Assembly (NCBI RefSeq): GCF_014489555.1
Contig: NZ_CP060784.1
Coordinates: forward strand, 2,046,001 to 2,110,000
Reading direction: 5' to 3'
Source of the DNA: Hymenobacter qilianensis
Lineage (GTDB): Bacteria > Bacteroidota > Bacteroidia > Cytophagales > Hymenobacteraceae
DNA: 64,000 nucleotides
Shown here one piece after another: positions 1-9,400 of this stretch. Both the position numbers and the translations under genes were made by a program. Under the pieces are notes generated by a model, which worked only from the letters and a program-made list of their open reading frames with translations, was not told where the DNA came from and ran no database searches. Each line of letters starts with the position of its first letter. Positions within the stretch are counted from its first letter, which is position 1.

Positions 1-14
1 GCAGATAGTTTTGC

Positions 15-500
15 ATGAGAAGAAAAATATCGGACGAGGAGTTTAGCAAAGCTGTAGCTCAGAGCTTATCGATTGCACAGATAATTGTGCGATTAGGGCT
101 AGTGCCAGCGGGGGGTAATTATAAGACGGTGCAAACGCGTATCACCAAATTGACCCTTGACACAAGCCACTTTACGGGTAAAGGTTGGAATGTGGGAGAA
201 CGGTATCAATCTTTTTCAAAAAGCTTTTCGTGGGAGAATGTGCTCATCCAAAATTCTAAGTACACGTCGAGTAACCGCTTGAAATACCGTCTGCTAAGTA
301 CAGGTCTTAAGCTTCATCAATGTGAGCAATGTATGTTAAGTCAGTGGCTAGAACAACCCATCCCATTGGAACTACATCACGTGAATGGCGTAAATAATGA
401 TCATAGAATTGAGAATTTACAGTTATTGTGCCCAAATTGCCACGCTCAAACCCCAACCTACCGGGGTAAGAACCAAGCAAGAGCCGGAGTGGTGGAATAG
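15..500 (+). CDS. HNH endonuclease family protein
   Basis: This 161-residue protein has a C-terminal zinc-type HNH nuclease fold. C103 and C106 form the first CxxC. They are followed by H121-H122, N124 (in the HHVNG motif), and C139-x2-C142 with H143 (LCPNCH). The N-terminal ~60 residues look like a small helical DNA-binding part (SIAQIIVRLGL), as in homing-type or phage HNH proteins. The ATG at 15 is the only good start visible; its promoter lies outside the window. Base composition is clearly more AT-rich than the genes that follow, which suggests acquisition by transfer. The last codons run about 18 bases into the tRNA-Leu gene. The family cuts DNA, but the target and role (homing, restriction or defence) cannot be read from the sequence. 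Confidence 0.8.
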   Translation: MRRKISDEEFSKAVAQSLSIAQIIVRLGLVPAGGNYKTVQTRITKLTLDTSHFTGKGWNVGERYQSFSKSFSWENVLIQNSKYTSSNRLKYRLLSTGLKLHQCEQCMLSQWLEQPIPLELHHVNGVNNDHRIENLQLLCPNCHAQTPTYRGKNQARAGVVE

Positions 501-565
501 GTAGACACGCAGCACTTAAAATGCTGTTTCCTTTGGAAGTACGGGTTCGATTCCCGTCTCTGGTA
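483..565 (+). tRNA. tRNA-Leu (UAA anticodon)
   Basis: The cloverleaf can be folded by hand. The acceptor GCCGGAG (483-489) pairs with CTCTGGT (558-564), including two G-T wobbles, and A565 is the discriminator. The anticodon arm cagca-cttaaaa-tgctg gives loop CTTAAAA with anticodon TAA. A long variable arm, typical of class II leucine tRNAs, precedes the T arm with GGTTCGATTCC. The CCA end is not encoded. The 5' end overlaps the final codons of the upstream HNH gene, so this tRNA edge may be an insertion point for foreign DNA. Confidence 0.95.
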
Positions 566-568
566 CTT

Positions 569-606
569 TAAAAGCCTTCTGCCAACTGTGCAGGGGGCTT
601 TTTTTG
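569..606 (+). terminator. Intrinsic terminator after tRNA-Leu
   Basis: A stem of about 12 bp (aaaagccttctgc with gcagggggctttt, two G-U pairs) closes a short loop and is followed by a run of seven T. It lies directly behind the tRNA gene. Confidence 0.75.
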
Positions 607-711
607 CTTAATGCCAAAATCAGTGCGTTCAATTGCGCCGGGCAGCGTACCTTACTTTGTATGATTATTGCCGGAGGACCTACTTGTGCCTAAAGGCTGT
701 TGCTCTGCTTG

Positions 712-3700
712 TATGACCCTAGATTCAGTTGATTATCAAGCCTTATTTGAAACGTTGCCAGGTAGCTATCTGGCTTGTAGCCCCGAGTTGGTTATTGTAG
801 CGGTTTCGGCTGGACTGGAAGTAGCAACTGGAAGAGCAAAGGAGCAGTTGCTGGGCAAACCATTAAAAGAAGCTTTGCCCGAGGAAGGCGGGGCACGGCG
901 AAGCCTGTATGCGTCACTACGCCACGTACTGGAGCATTCTACGGCGCATGAGCAGACCCTAGCTTCGAATCCAGTAGCCGTAGATACTGGCGACTCGACG
1001 AGTATAAAGAGAAATTGGCACAGCCGAGCATGGCCGGTGCTGGGGGCGGGGGGCAAAATTCGTTATGTTTTGTATAGTGTGGAGGCTGTGCCAGTGCCTG
1101 CTGCGCGCGTTGCTACGGGTCAAACGGTACAGTGGAAAGCTGCCGACACGAATGAAGCTCCGGCGGGCCAGCCTCGTCAGCAGCTAATAGCGGCCGACCA
1201 ACAGCTCCAGCAGATCTTACGGCAGGTGCCAGCCCAGATAGCGACTCTGTTAGGCCCTGATCATGTATATGGCTTTATCAATGAGCAAGCCCAGCAATTG
1301 TTGGGCGAAGCGGCAGCGCTTGGTGTGCCCGCTGCCATAGCTCGCCCTTCGCTGGTAGATACGGGCTATATCCGTCTGGTAGACCAGGTTTATCAGACGG
1401 GAGTACCGTTTGAGCTGAGCGAAATGCCTACCAAGCAGCCTGACACGGCAATCAACTCCCCCGGCGAAACGCTGTATTTTGATGGCGTGCTGCGACCCCT
1501 GACCGATGAGCAAGGGCAAACGCAGGGAGTGCTGGTGTTTGGAATAGATGTAACCGAGCGGGTTCGGGCCAAGCAACGCGCCGCTGAACTGCTAGAAGAA
1601 GTACGCCTGCAGGACCAGCAGTTTCAGCAAGTAATGGAAGCCCTGCCTCAAATGGCGTGGGTAGCGCGACCTGACGGGGGCGTCACGTATTACAACAAAC
1701 GCTGGTACGACTTTACGGGGAGCAATTTTGAGGAGATGCAGGAATGGGGCTGGGAAGGGTTTGTTCACCCCGACGACCTGGCGACCACTGTACAGCGCTG
1801 GCAGACGGCTATAAGCCAAGGAACAGTGTTTGAAACCGAGCACCGCTGGCGCGATCAGCAAGGCAGCTACCGCTGGTTTCTGGCCCGCGGCGAAGCAATT
1901 CGGGCTGCTAATGGCAGCATTCTGCGTTGGGTAGGAACCAATACCGACATTGATGAGCAAAAGCGCTTTCAGCAACAGCTAGCGGCAAAAGACGAACAGC
2001 TGCGCCAGATTCTGCGCCAAAGCCCAGCCCTGATTGCCACGCTGGAAGGCCCTGACCATCGCTATGCTTTCACCAATCCGGGGTATGACCTATTGGTGGG
2101 CTACCGGGCCCAGGTGGGAAAGCCGGTGGCTGAATGCCTGCCGGAACTGGTAGAACAAGGCATTATCGACAAACTCGATAGCGTTTACCAAACGGGTGAG
2201 TCAGTCGCTAATCTCCAAACCTACCTTGAACTGGTAGACCCGGTGAGTGGAACGCGACATCCCATTTACATTGATATTACTTACCAAGCTCTACGTGATG
2301 CTGGGGGCAAATTCAGGGAGTTTTGGCCTTTATCGTGGAAGTAACGGAGCAAGTACTCGCTCGCCAGCGCACCCAGGCCCTGATGGAGGAAGTGCAGGCG
2401 GGCTCTTTACAGCTAGCTCAACAGCGCGAAACATTTTACCGGCTTTTTCAGCAAACCCCGGCCAGCATAGCTATTCTGCGCGGCCCTGAGCACCGCTTCG
2501 ACTACTTGAATCCTCGGTATCAAGCACTGTTTCTCGATCGGGAACTGCTGGGCCAACCGATGTCGGAGGCGCTGCCCGAAACAGTGGAGCAGGGTTTTGT
2601 GGAATTGCTTGATCGGGTGTACCGCACGGGCGAAACCTTCTTTGGCAATGAACTGCCGCTTCGGATAAATAGCACATCTGCTGACGGCTCCAAATACTTG
2701 TATTTCAACTTCACGTATCAGGCTTTACAGGAAAATGGCCTTACGGTGGGCGTGGCCATTTTTGCCTACGACGTAACCGAGCAAGTAAAAGCGCGCCGGC
2801 AAACCCAGGTGCTGCAAGCCAAAATGGGTCGGCGCGACCGGGAACTGCGGATGATGGCCGAGAGCTTGCCGCTCGTCACTTTCGTGACTGAAACCGACGG
2901 CCGACTGAGCTACATAAGCCCGCAATGGTACCAGTATACAGGCAAGGCTTCTGACTCAGGTTTTCAGGATACCTGGACTGATACAGTTCACCCTAACGAC
3001 CTGGAGGCGCTGCAAAAACAGGTCCTCGACGCTACCAATAGCCTACGACCCTGGCGCTGCGAGTTTCGCTTGCTTCGGCATGATGGACAATACCGCTGGC
3101 ATCTGGGCCAAGGCGTGCCCGATCTGGATGTGACCACGGGGCAGCCACGGCGCTGGTTTGGCTCGAGTACGGACATTCACGAACTCCGCGACCTGCAGGA
3201 ACAGTTGGTACTAAAGGACCAGCAGCTACAGCAGATTCTAAGTGAGGTGCCGGCTTACATTGCCACCGTAACGGGCCCCGAACACCGCTATGCCTTTGTC
3301 AACCCTGGCTATAATTCCCTCATGGGTGGGCGCATAAAACTAGGCTGGCGAATAGCCGACTTGCTGCCGGAGCTGGTAGAGCAAGGTTTCGTGTCGCTGC
3401 TGGATGAAGTATATACTTCTAAAAAGCCCTACGTAGGTCGCGAAACCCCCATTCAACTTCTCGATCCTGAAACTGGCAGCAGCCGGGAGTACTACCTGGA
3501 TTTTGTGTACCAACCGCTGTATGATGCGCAAGGTCAGACCCAAGGCATTCTGGGTTTTGGCATCGATGTAACGGAGCAGGTACGCGCCCGCCAACAAACC
3601 ACGGCGCTGCAAGCCGAGCTGCGAGGCCGCGACGAGCAGTTCCGCTTCCTGGCCGAGAGTATTCCCCAGATTGTATGGACGGCGGCGGCCGACGGAGAAG

Positions 3701-4730
3701 TAGACTACTTCAATCAGCAATTGTGGGATGCCACAGGCTTTCATCCAAGCGAAAGCCTGGGCGCGGTAGCGTGGCTGAAACTTATTCATCCGGACGACCA
3801 GCAACGCTCCCAGGCAGCTTGGGAGGAAGCGGCCCGCACGGGGGCAAATATGAGATTGAGTACCGATTTGTGTCGCGCCTGGGAGGCTACCGCTGGTTTT
3901 TGGGGCGGGCCGAGCCTCTGCGCAACACGGCGGGCGAGGTAATAAAGTGGTTTGGCTCGTGCACGGATATCGACGATGTAAAACACGCCCAACAGCACCT
4001 ACAAATGCAAAATGCCCAGCTGATTCGTATCAATCAGGACCTGGACAACTTCGTGTATACCGCTTCGCACGACCTCCGGCAGCCCATTTACAATATGGCA
4101 GGCATTTTTGAGGAGCTGACCCGCACCACGCATTTCAATGACCCCGACACGGCCGAGTTGATCGCCATGTTTGAGGAAGCCCTGCAACGCATTTATGGCA
4201 CCATTCAGGACCTGGCCGACTTGGTGCAGGTGCAGCGCCGCCACGAGCAGGTTCCCGCCGAGCCAGTAGATGTTAAGTCGCTCGCGCAGTCGGTTATTCG
4301 TAGTATGCAGGAGCAGGTAGAGGAAGTGGGGGGCAAATTTGAGCTGGATACCACTGCCGTGCCCACGCTGTGGTTTGTGCGCAGCAACCTGCAAAGCGTG
4401 CTCTATAATCTGCTCAGCAATGCGCTGAAGTACGCCATGCCCGGCCGGCCGCCCTATATCCGGGTGCGCACCGATTTGGTCGACGGCGTACCCGTTCTCA
4501 CCGTTACCGACAACGGATTGGGGATTGATATGGCCCGCCACGGCGCGGAGCTGTTTCAAATGTTCCGCCGCTTCCACGACCACGTAGCGGGATCCGGCAT
4601 GGGGTTGCACCTCGTCAACCGGATTATTCAGCAGGCTGGCGGCCACGTGGAAGTGGAAAGCACCGTGGGCGAGGGCACCACGTTCCGGGTATATTTCAGC
4701 CCCCAACAACAGTTGCGCAGCGCCAAATAG
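712..4730 (+). CDS. Multi-PAS sensor histidine kinase (two frame breaks in this assembly)
   Basis: This is a signalling kinase of about 1,340 residues with about eight tandem PAS folds and a C-terminal histidine kinase. The phosphoacceptor box reads ASHDLRQP. The ATP-binding domain shows the N box NLLSNALKYA, the G1 box DNGLGID and the G2 box GSGMGLHL. No membrane segment was seen, so it is probably cytoplasmic. PAS units of the type QILRQxPAxIATLxGPDHRYxF alternate with units of the type QxxWxxxxDGxxxYxNxxW. The frame breaks at 2303-2307 and 3840-3844, each time at a run of five G followed by CAAAT. One added G gives DAGGQIQGVLAF and RTGGKYEIEYRF, which match the sister PAS repeats. I prefer ATG 712; TTG 668 or GTG 686, the latter behind GGAGG, are alternatives. 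No response regulator gene is adjacent. Confidence 0.85.
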
Positions 4731-4871
4731 GCAAGGAGCTTGAGAGAAAATATGGTCATAAACAGACTAAGGCGGCAAAACCGGAGTTTTAATCTGCTCC
4801 CGGCTGCAAAATGCGCCGGCTGCTAAGCCGCGTAATCACTACTTTTAAGCCTTTCCTCCTCGCCCTCCCCT

Positions 4872-5869
4872 ATGGCCGCTCCCGATTCCCCGCCTACGCC
4901 GCCGATCAGCTCGCTTATTACCAGGACAAAATCAAGCAGGTATTTGCCGAAGTAGGCAAAGTGGTGGTGGGCCAGCAGTACATGGTCAATCGGCTGTTGA
5001 TTGGGCTGTTTACTGGGGGGCATATATTGCTGGAAGGCGTGCCGGGGCTAGCCAAGACACTGACTATCAGTACACTTTCTAAAGTGTTGCACCTGCACTT
5101 TCAGCGCGTGCAGTTCACGCCCGACTTGCTGCCTTCCGACCTGGTAGGCACCATGATTTACAATCAGAATCAGTCGGAGTTTCAAGTAAAGAAAGGACCC
5201 ATTTTCGCCAACCTCGTACTGGCCGACGAAGTGAACCGCTCACCGGCCAAAGTACAGAGCGCCCTGCTCGAAGCCATGCAGGAAAGACAGGTCACCATCG
5301 GCGAAACCACTTACCCGCTTGATTTGCCTTTTCTGGTATTGGCTACCCAAAACCCAGTAGAGCAGGAAGGTACGTATCCATTGCCCGAAGCCCAGGTCGA
5401 CCGCTTTATGATGAAAGTGTATGTCGATTACCTGAAGAAAGCCGATGAATTGGAAGTGATGCGACGCATGGCCAACCTCAGTTACGTGGGCGATGTCAGC
5501 CCGGTGCTTACCAAGGAAGACGTGTTTGGCGTGCGTGGCCTGATCAATCAGGTTCAGATTTCGGAAACCCTGGAGAAGTACATTGTGGAACTAGTATTTG
5601 CCACACGTAAGCCCGCCGAGTACGATTTGGCCGAGTTTGCACAGTACGTGCAGTTTGGGGTAAGCCCTCGGGCCAGCATTGCCCTGCACCGCGCCGCCAA
5701 AGCCGTGGCCTTCTTCGACAGCCGCGACTATGTATTGCCCGAAGACATCAAAGAAGTAGCCACCGACGTGCTCAACCACCGCATTCTGCTCAACTACGAA
5801 GCCGAGGCCGATGGCATCCGCACGCAGGATTTGATTGAGGCCATTCTGAAAAAAGTGCCGATCAGCTAG
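4872..5869 (+). CDS. MoxR-family AAA+ ATPase
   Basis: This is a MoxR-type chaperone ATPase of about 332 residues. It has a Walker A motif GVPGLAKT, a Walker B motif LVLADEVNRS, and the sensor segment ATQNPVEQEGTYPLPEAQ typical of MoxR. The C-terminal lid domain is intact. MoxR ATPases usually act with von Willebrand-A partners to mature metalloenzymes or envelope complexes; no such partner lies next door. The reading frame also extends to an ATG at 4811, but that leader (basic, Phe/Leu-rich) looks unnatural. From ATG 4872 the other frame gives MAAPDSP, and one extra C in the run at 4885-4888 would join it to AYAADQLAYYQDKI. I therefore favour start 4872 with a base missing from the assembly. 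Confidence 0.85.
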
Positions 5870-5899
5870 TTTCACGCCTAAAACCTGCCCTGCCACACT

Positions 5900-6718
5900 G
5901 TGTCTCGCCTTACCAAAACCCTGCGGGCGCTGGGTAGCCTTGTGCGAAATCCGTGGTTGCTCAATCACGTGGTGGCTGCTGACGAAGCAGCATGGCAGCG
6001 CCAGGCATTGGCCAGTGCTGCTGGCCGCCACTGCCTGACGGCGCACGGGTTGCCGGCGGTAGCTCTCACGTCATTTTTGCCCCCCAGCGGCGATACGGTG
6101 CAGCCGTTTGCCTTTCGCGAGGGTGGCTCGCTGCCCACCGACCTGGCCTTGCTGCGTGGTCTGGCGCGTTCTATGGCGGATTGTCGCTACTTCGAAATAG
6201 GGACGTGGCGGGGCGAAAGCGCTGCAAATGTGGCGCAGGTGGCCAAGTCAGTTCATACGCTCAACCTATCAGCAGCCGAAATGCGGGCTATGGGTTTGCC
6301 TGCGCGCTACGCCGAGCTACACGGGTTTTTCTCGAAAGACTTAGCCAATGTGCAGCACCTCTACGGCAACTCCGCCAGCTTTGACTTAGTGGGGATAGGC
6401 CAGACATTTGATTTGATTTTTATCGACGGCGACCATCATTACGAAGCAGTACGCACGGATACGCGCCGCGTGTTTGAGCACTTAGTCCATCCCCACACGA
6501 TAGTCGTGTGGCACGATGCGGCGCGCCAACCGGGGCAGCCGCGCTGGGAGGTACTGGCTGGCATCCTGGCTGGGTTGCCCGCCGCCGCTAGGGGGCAATT
6601 AGTGCAAGTAGCGAATACGCTTTGCGCCATGTACCTGCCCGAACCGCTGCTTGCTTCTGCCCCCGATCATCTGGCGGATCCAGTGCCCGCGTTTTCGGTA
6701 CATATTCAGCCGCACTAA
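5900..6718 (+). CDS. Class I SAM-dependent methyltransferase
   Basis: This 272-residue cytosolic protein begins at GTG 5900. Its SAM-binding loop is YFEIGTWRGESAANVA, around residue 95. The later segment FDLIFIDGDHHYEAV carries an acidic pair and histidines typical of the Methyltransf_24 type found in polysaccharide clusters. It converges on the minus-strand flippase and glycosyltransferase genes. A role in modifying surface sugars is plausible by proximity only; the substrate is unknown. A copy of the GGGGGGC motif (minus strand, 6080) and a five-G variant (6591) lie inside the gene without breaking the frame. Confidence 0.75.
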   Translation: MSRLTKTLRALGSLVRNPWLLNHVVAADEAAWQRQALASAAGRHCLTAHGLPAVALTSFLPPSGDTVQPFAFREGGSLPTDLALLRGLARSMADCRYFEIGTWRGESAANVAQVAKSVHTLNLSAAEMRAMGLPARYAELHGFFSKDLANVQHLYGNSASFDLVGIGQTFDLIFIDGDHHYEAVRTDTRRVFEHLVHPHTIVVWHDAARQPGQPRWEVLAGILAGLPAAARGQLVQVANTLCAMYLPEPLLASAPDHLADPVPAFSVHIQPH

Positions 6719-6763
6719 CTCGGTGAAGAAAGCCTGATGGCGCTTAATGAGCTGACGAAAGAC

Positions 6764-8062
6764 CTATTTAACGGCTACTTCTCTTGTGGGCTCAACTTTG
6801 CTTCTCTGAAGGCGCAGCAGCTGAATAAGGTAGTGCAGCTCAGCTTTTCCGGGCAATAACTCGCTTAGAGGTAAACCGTTGGCATTTCGGAAAGTACGCA
6901 GTAGATACGCGGTCGAGAAGAGGTAGGACAAGGTCGCTGCCGTGGCTGCTCCCTCAATTCCCCACTGAGATATCAGTAGCCAGCACCCCGGAACCGTGAC
7001 AAAAAGCCCCCCCATGGCTGCCGCCGTATTGACCTGATAGCGTCCTAATCCGGCAAAGTAAGAGTTGAGAATAATGCTGACCGCCATGGCTACTACTCCC
7101 GGAGCCAGCAGCAGGATAACGGGCCGCGCTTCCCCAAAGTCAGCCCCGAATACGGCGGCCAGCACGCTAGCCGGCAGCAGGCATAGCGCCAGCACAATAA
7201 CCGTGGTGCTGAGCAGTGTGAGGCGAATGCCGCGCAGGGTAGGAGCCAGTTGGGAGCGTTTATCAGTGGCATAAATCAGGTCGACGTATTGGCTTTGCGA
7301 AGCGCTGCGCGCAATCACCCAAACGGCCTCCGTCAGGGCTACGCCCACCGACAATACGCCGACGGAATGGGTATCGGCATAGTAGGCTACAAAGTAATAG
7401 CTGAGGCGGAAGTTGATGAAGGACAATATGTTAGACAAATGAGCAGCGCGGCTGTGACGGGCCAGCTCGCGGGCCGAAGCGCGTAGCCGACGGCTCATCT
7501 GCCAACGGTCGGCCAGGCGGTAGAGAAGCGTCAGGCTCAACAGAAAAGGAATGCCTTGGGCGATGTAAGCGGCGTAGTAATACACCTCCACTGCGTGCCA
7601 GCGCCCCAGCGTAAAAGCCAGCAGGAGCAAGCCACCTTGCAAGCCAGTAGCTAAAAGCAGCAGCGAATTATAGGTGCGCTCCTGCCGCCGCCCCAGCAAT
7701 AGCCCGGCGTTTATCAGAAAAAAGGCTTGCAGCAGACATATGCCCCACAGATGTCCCGCGTAGCTGAAGGGCACTGCCCGCCACACCCAAATACCCGCCG
7801 CGCCCGCCGTACACACTAATCCTGCCCATATATAAGCCGGTATCAGCAGGTTCCAGACGTTGCGGCGTGGCGCCAGATAGATAAGCGAAACGCCGCCCAC
7901 CAGCCCGATAAACAGCAAAAGCAAGGCACAATCCGTCACGAAAAGGCTGATGGCGCCGCGGCCTGCCGCACCTAAGTAGCGTGCCGTGAGCCACACAATG
8001 CCGAAGCTGCCTCCGGCCGTAGCCAGCCGCGTGACCATATTTTGAAAAACCCGCTTCAGCAT
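6764..8062 (-). CDS. Oligosaccharide flippase family membrane protein
   Basis: This 432-residue polytopic membrane protein has about 12 hydrophobic segments. It opens with MLKRVFQNMVTRLATAGGSFG, resembling the Wzx/PST branch of the MATE/MVF exporter superfamily. Such proteins move lipid-linked sugar units across the inner membrane. Its ATG overlaps the 3' end of the upstream glycosyltransferase gene by 7 bases, so the two are very probably co-transcribed and translationally coupled. The C terminus is short and basic. The substrate is not predictable. Confidence 0.8.
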   Translation of the reverse strand: MLKRVFQNMVTRLATAGGSFGIVWLTARYLGAAGRGAISLFVTDCALLLLFIGLVGGVSLIYLAPRRNVWNLLIPAYIWAGLVCTAGAAGIWVWRAVPFSYAGHLWGICLLQAFFLINAGLLLGRRQERTYNSLLLLATGLQGGLLLLAFTLGRWHAVEVYYYAAYIAQGIPFLLSLTLLYRLADRWQMSRRLRASARELARHSRAAHLSNILSFINFRLSYYFVAYYADTHSVGVLSVGVALTEAVWVIARSASQSQYVDLIYATDKRSQLAPTLRGIRLTLLSTTVIVLALCLLPASVLAAVFGADFGEARPVILLLAPGVVAMAVSIILNSYFAGLGRYQVNTAAAMGGLFVTVPGCWLLISQWGIEGAATAATLSYLFSTAYLLRTFRNANGLPLSELLPGKAELHYLIQLLRLQRSKVEPTREVAVK

Positions 8063-9291
8063 GAGACAAGCGCTGAATGAGGGCTGATTTGTGCCGGAAT
8101 TTGCCCCCCAGCGGACCGCAGTATGCTGGCGTAAAGAGCTGCAAACTGGCTGCCCACCCGCGCCGGACTACAGCGAAGCCCGGCATCACGGCGGAGCTGA
8201 TCGGGCTCAAAAGTTGCGCTGCCACTTAGGACCGCCGAAAGGGCCGCCGCCAGCTCGGCTTCGTTATCGGGGGCTACGAGGAGACCAAAGTGGCCCACTG
8301 GCTCAAATAGCTCCGGCACCCCGCCCGTATGCGTGGCCACCACGGGGCAAGCACAGGCCCGGGCCTCCAGCAGTACGCAGCCAAAGGTTTCGGCCCGGCT
8401 AAAGGAAACCAGCGCCGTGGCGCGTTGCATTTCGGCGGCTACGGCGGCGTGCGAAAGTTTGCCCAGGAAAGTGACCGTACGATCGGAGAGCAAGCCTAGC
8501 TCCTGGGCCGCGTGCCGTATGCGAACCTCATCGGGGCCGTAACCAGCCAGGCGCAGACGCAGATCGGGCCACGCCGGACGTAAGCCAGCCACCACCCGCA
8601 GGATGCCGGTCAGGTTTTTAACGTCTTCGTGAAAAGCGGCTACGTGCAAAAGCGTCTGGGGAGCGCGCAAAGCGTCTGGGGGGCAAAAAAGGTCCGTATC
8701 GACCACGTTGGCAATAACTACGCTTATGTCATTTCTGAATCCCAGGTCCTGCATAGCTCTTTGCAGCGCCTTCGATACGGTATGCCGCGCCGCCGCGCAG
8801 CGCACAACCACGCGCGTGAGCTGCCGCCGAAGCCAGCCAATAGTATGAGCCCGAAATGGCAGATACAGCGTCCAGTGTTCGGTAATAATATAAGGAACTC
8901 CGTGGCGCCAGCGCCACCACAGCGCAGCAAGTCCCGTGCGCAGCAGCACATGCACATGCATCAGGTCAGGATTTGCCCCCCAGCGCTGGGTTGCCTGCTT
9001 GTAGCCTTGCCCCACGCACCAATAGTAGAGCAGCAGCTTCAGCAGCTTATCGAGCATTGGCAACCCGCTGGGCCGCGCCCGATAATAGTAGCGCAGAACA
9101 GGTACCGGGCCATCCATAGATTCTTCGCACTCGGTAAGGGCGGCTAATGGGCCGCCGGCTACCGTCGCGAATACGACCGCCACGTCTGCGTGGGGCGCAA
9201 TAGCTGCCACGTGGCGCGCCACGAAGTCACCATCCTGGTCATCGTAGCGGTTGGGGTACCACTTGGGCAGCATAAGTACGCGCGGCTTCAT
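8056..9291 (-). CDS. Glycosyltransferase family 4 (GT-B fold)
   Basis: The protein has about 411 residues. The start at ATG 9291 (MKPRVLMLPKWYPN) is preferred over an upstream in-frame ATG at 9309 because the Rossmann strand begins there. The N-terminal domain shows DGDFVARHV. The C-terminal GT4 donor site shows LLHVAAFHEDVKNL, the FSRAETFG segment and the E-x7-E signature region (ETFGCVLLEARACACPVV), followed by THTGGVPELF. It would transfer a sugar from a nucleotide donor in cell-surface glycan assembly. It is first in a two-gene operon with the flippase. Three GGGGGGC motif copies fall in it (8104, 8678, 8976). Confidence 0.88.
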   Translation of the reverse strand: MKPRVLMLPKWYPNRYDDQDGDFVARHVAAIAPHADVAVVFATVAGGPLAALTECEESMDGPVPVLRYYYRARPSGLPMLDKLLKLLLYYWCVGQGYKQATQRWGANPDLMHVHVLLRTGLAALWWRWRHGVPYIITEHWTLYLPFRAHTIGWLRRQLTRVVVRCAAARHTVSKALQRAMQDLGFRNDISVVIANVVDTDLFCPPDALRAPQTLLHVAAFHEDVKNLTGILRVVAGLRPAWPDLRLRLAGYGPDEVRIRHAAQELGLLSDRTVTFLGKLSHAAVAAEMQRATALVSFSRAETFGCVLLEARACACPVVATHTGGVPELFEPVGHFGLLVAPDNEAELAAALSAVLSGSATFEPDQLRRDAGLRCSPARVGSQFAALYASILRSAGGQIPAQISPHSALVSC

Positions 9292-9330
9292 ACTGGCTAA
9301 GCTAAGCACTATTTATCGGCCTGCTAACCC

Positions 9331-9366
9331 ATAAAAAAAGAAGCCCCTTGCGGAGCCTCTTTTTCA
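9331..9366 (-). terminator. Probable terminator in the gap between two minus-strand genes
   Basis: An A-rich run and a T-rich run flank a small GC stem (gcccc-ttgc-ggagc, with one mismatch). It sits downstream of the beta-helix lipoprotein gene and upstream of the glycosyltransferase operon. The stem is imperfect, so confidence is moderate. Confidence 0.5.
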
Positions 9367-9400
9367 TGAATAGTATATCAGATAAAGATAGATGATAAGC

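Noticed and set aside
2323..3942. Separate PAS protein between two frame breaks
   Set aside because: One added G at each edge restores continuous PAS units; no start codon context is present at 2323.
3999..4709. Open frame of 236 codons on the minus strand, opposite the histidine kinase domain
   Set aside because: It mirrors the codon pattern of the strongly conserved kinase on the plus strand, and the product has no family features.
8629..9147. 172-codon plus-strand frame opposite the glycosyltransferase
   Set aside because: It has no recognisable domain and is fully overlapped by a well-supported GT4 gene.
6764..9309. Complete capsule or O-antigen locus
   Set aside because: Only one flippase, one glycosyltransferase and a nearby methyltransferase are present; no polymerase, chain-length or initiating enzymes were seen.
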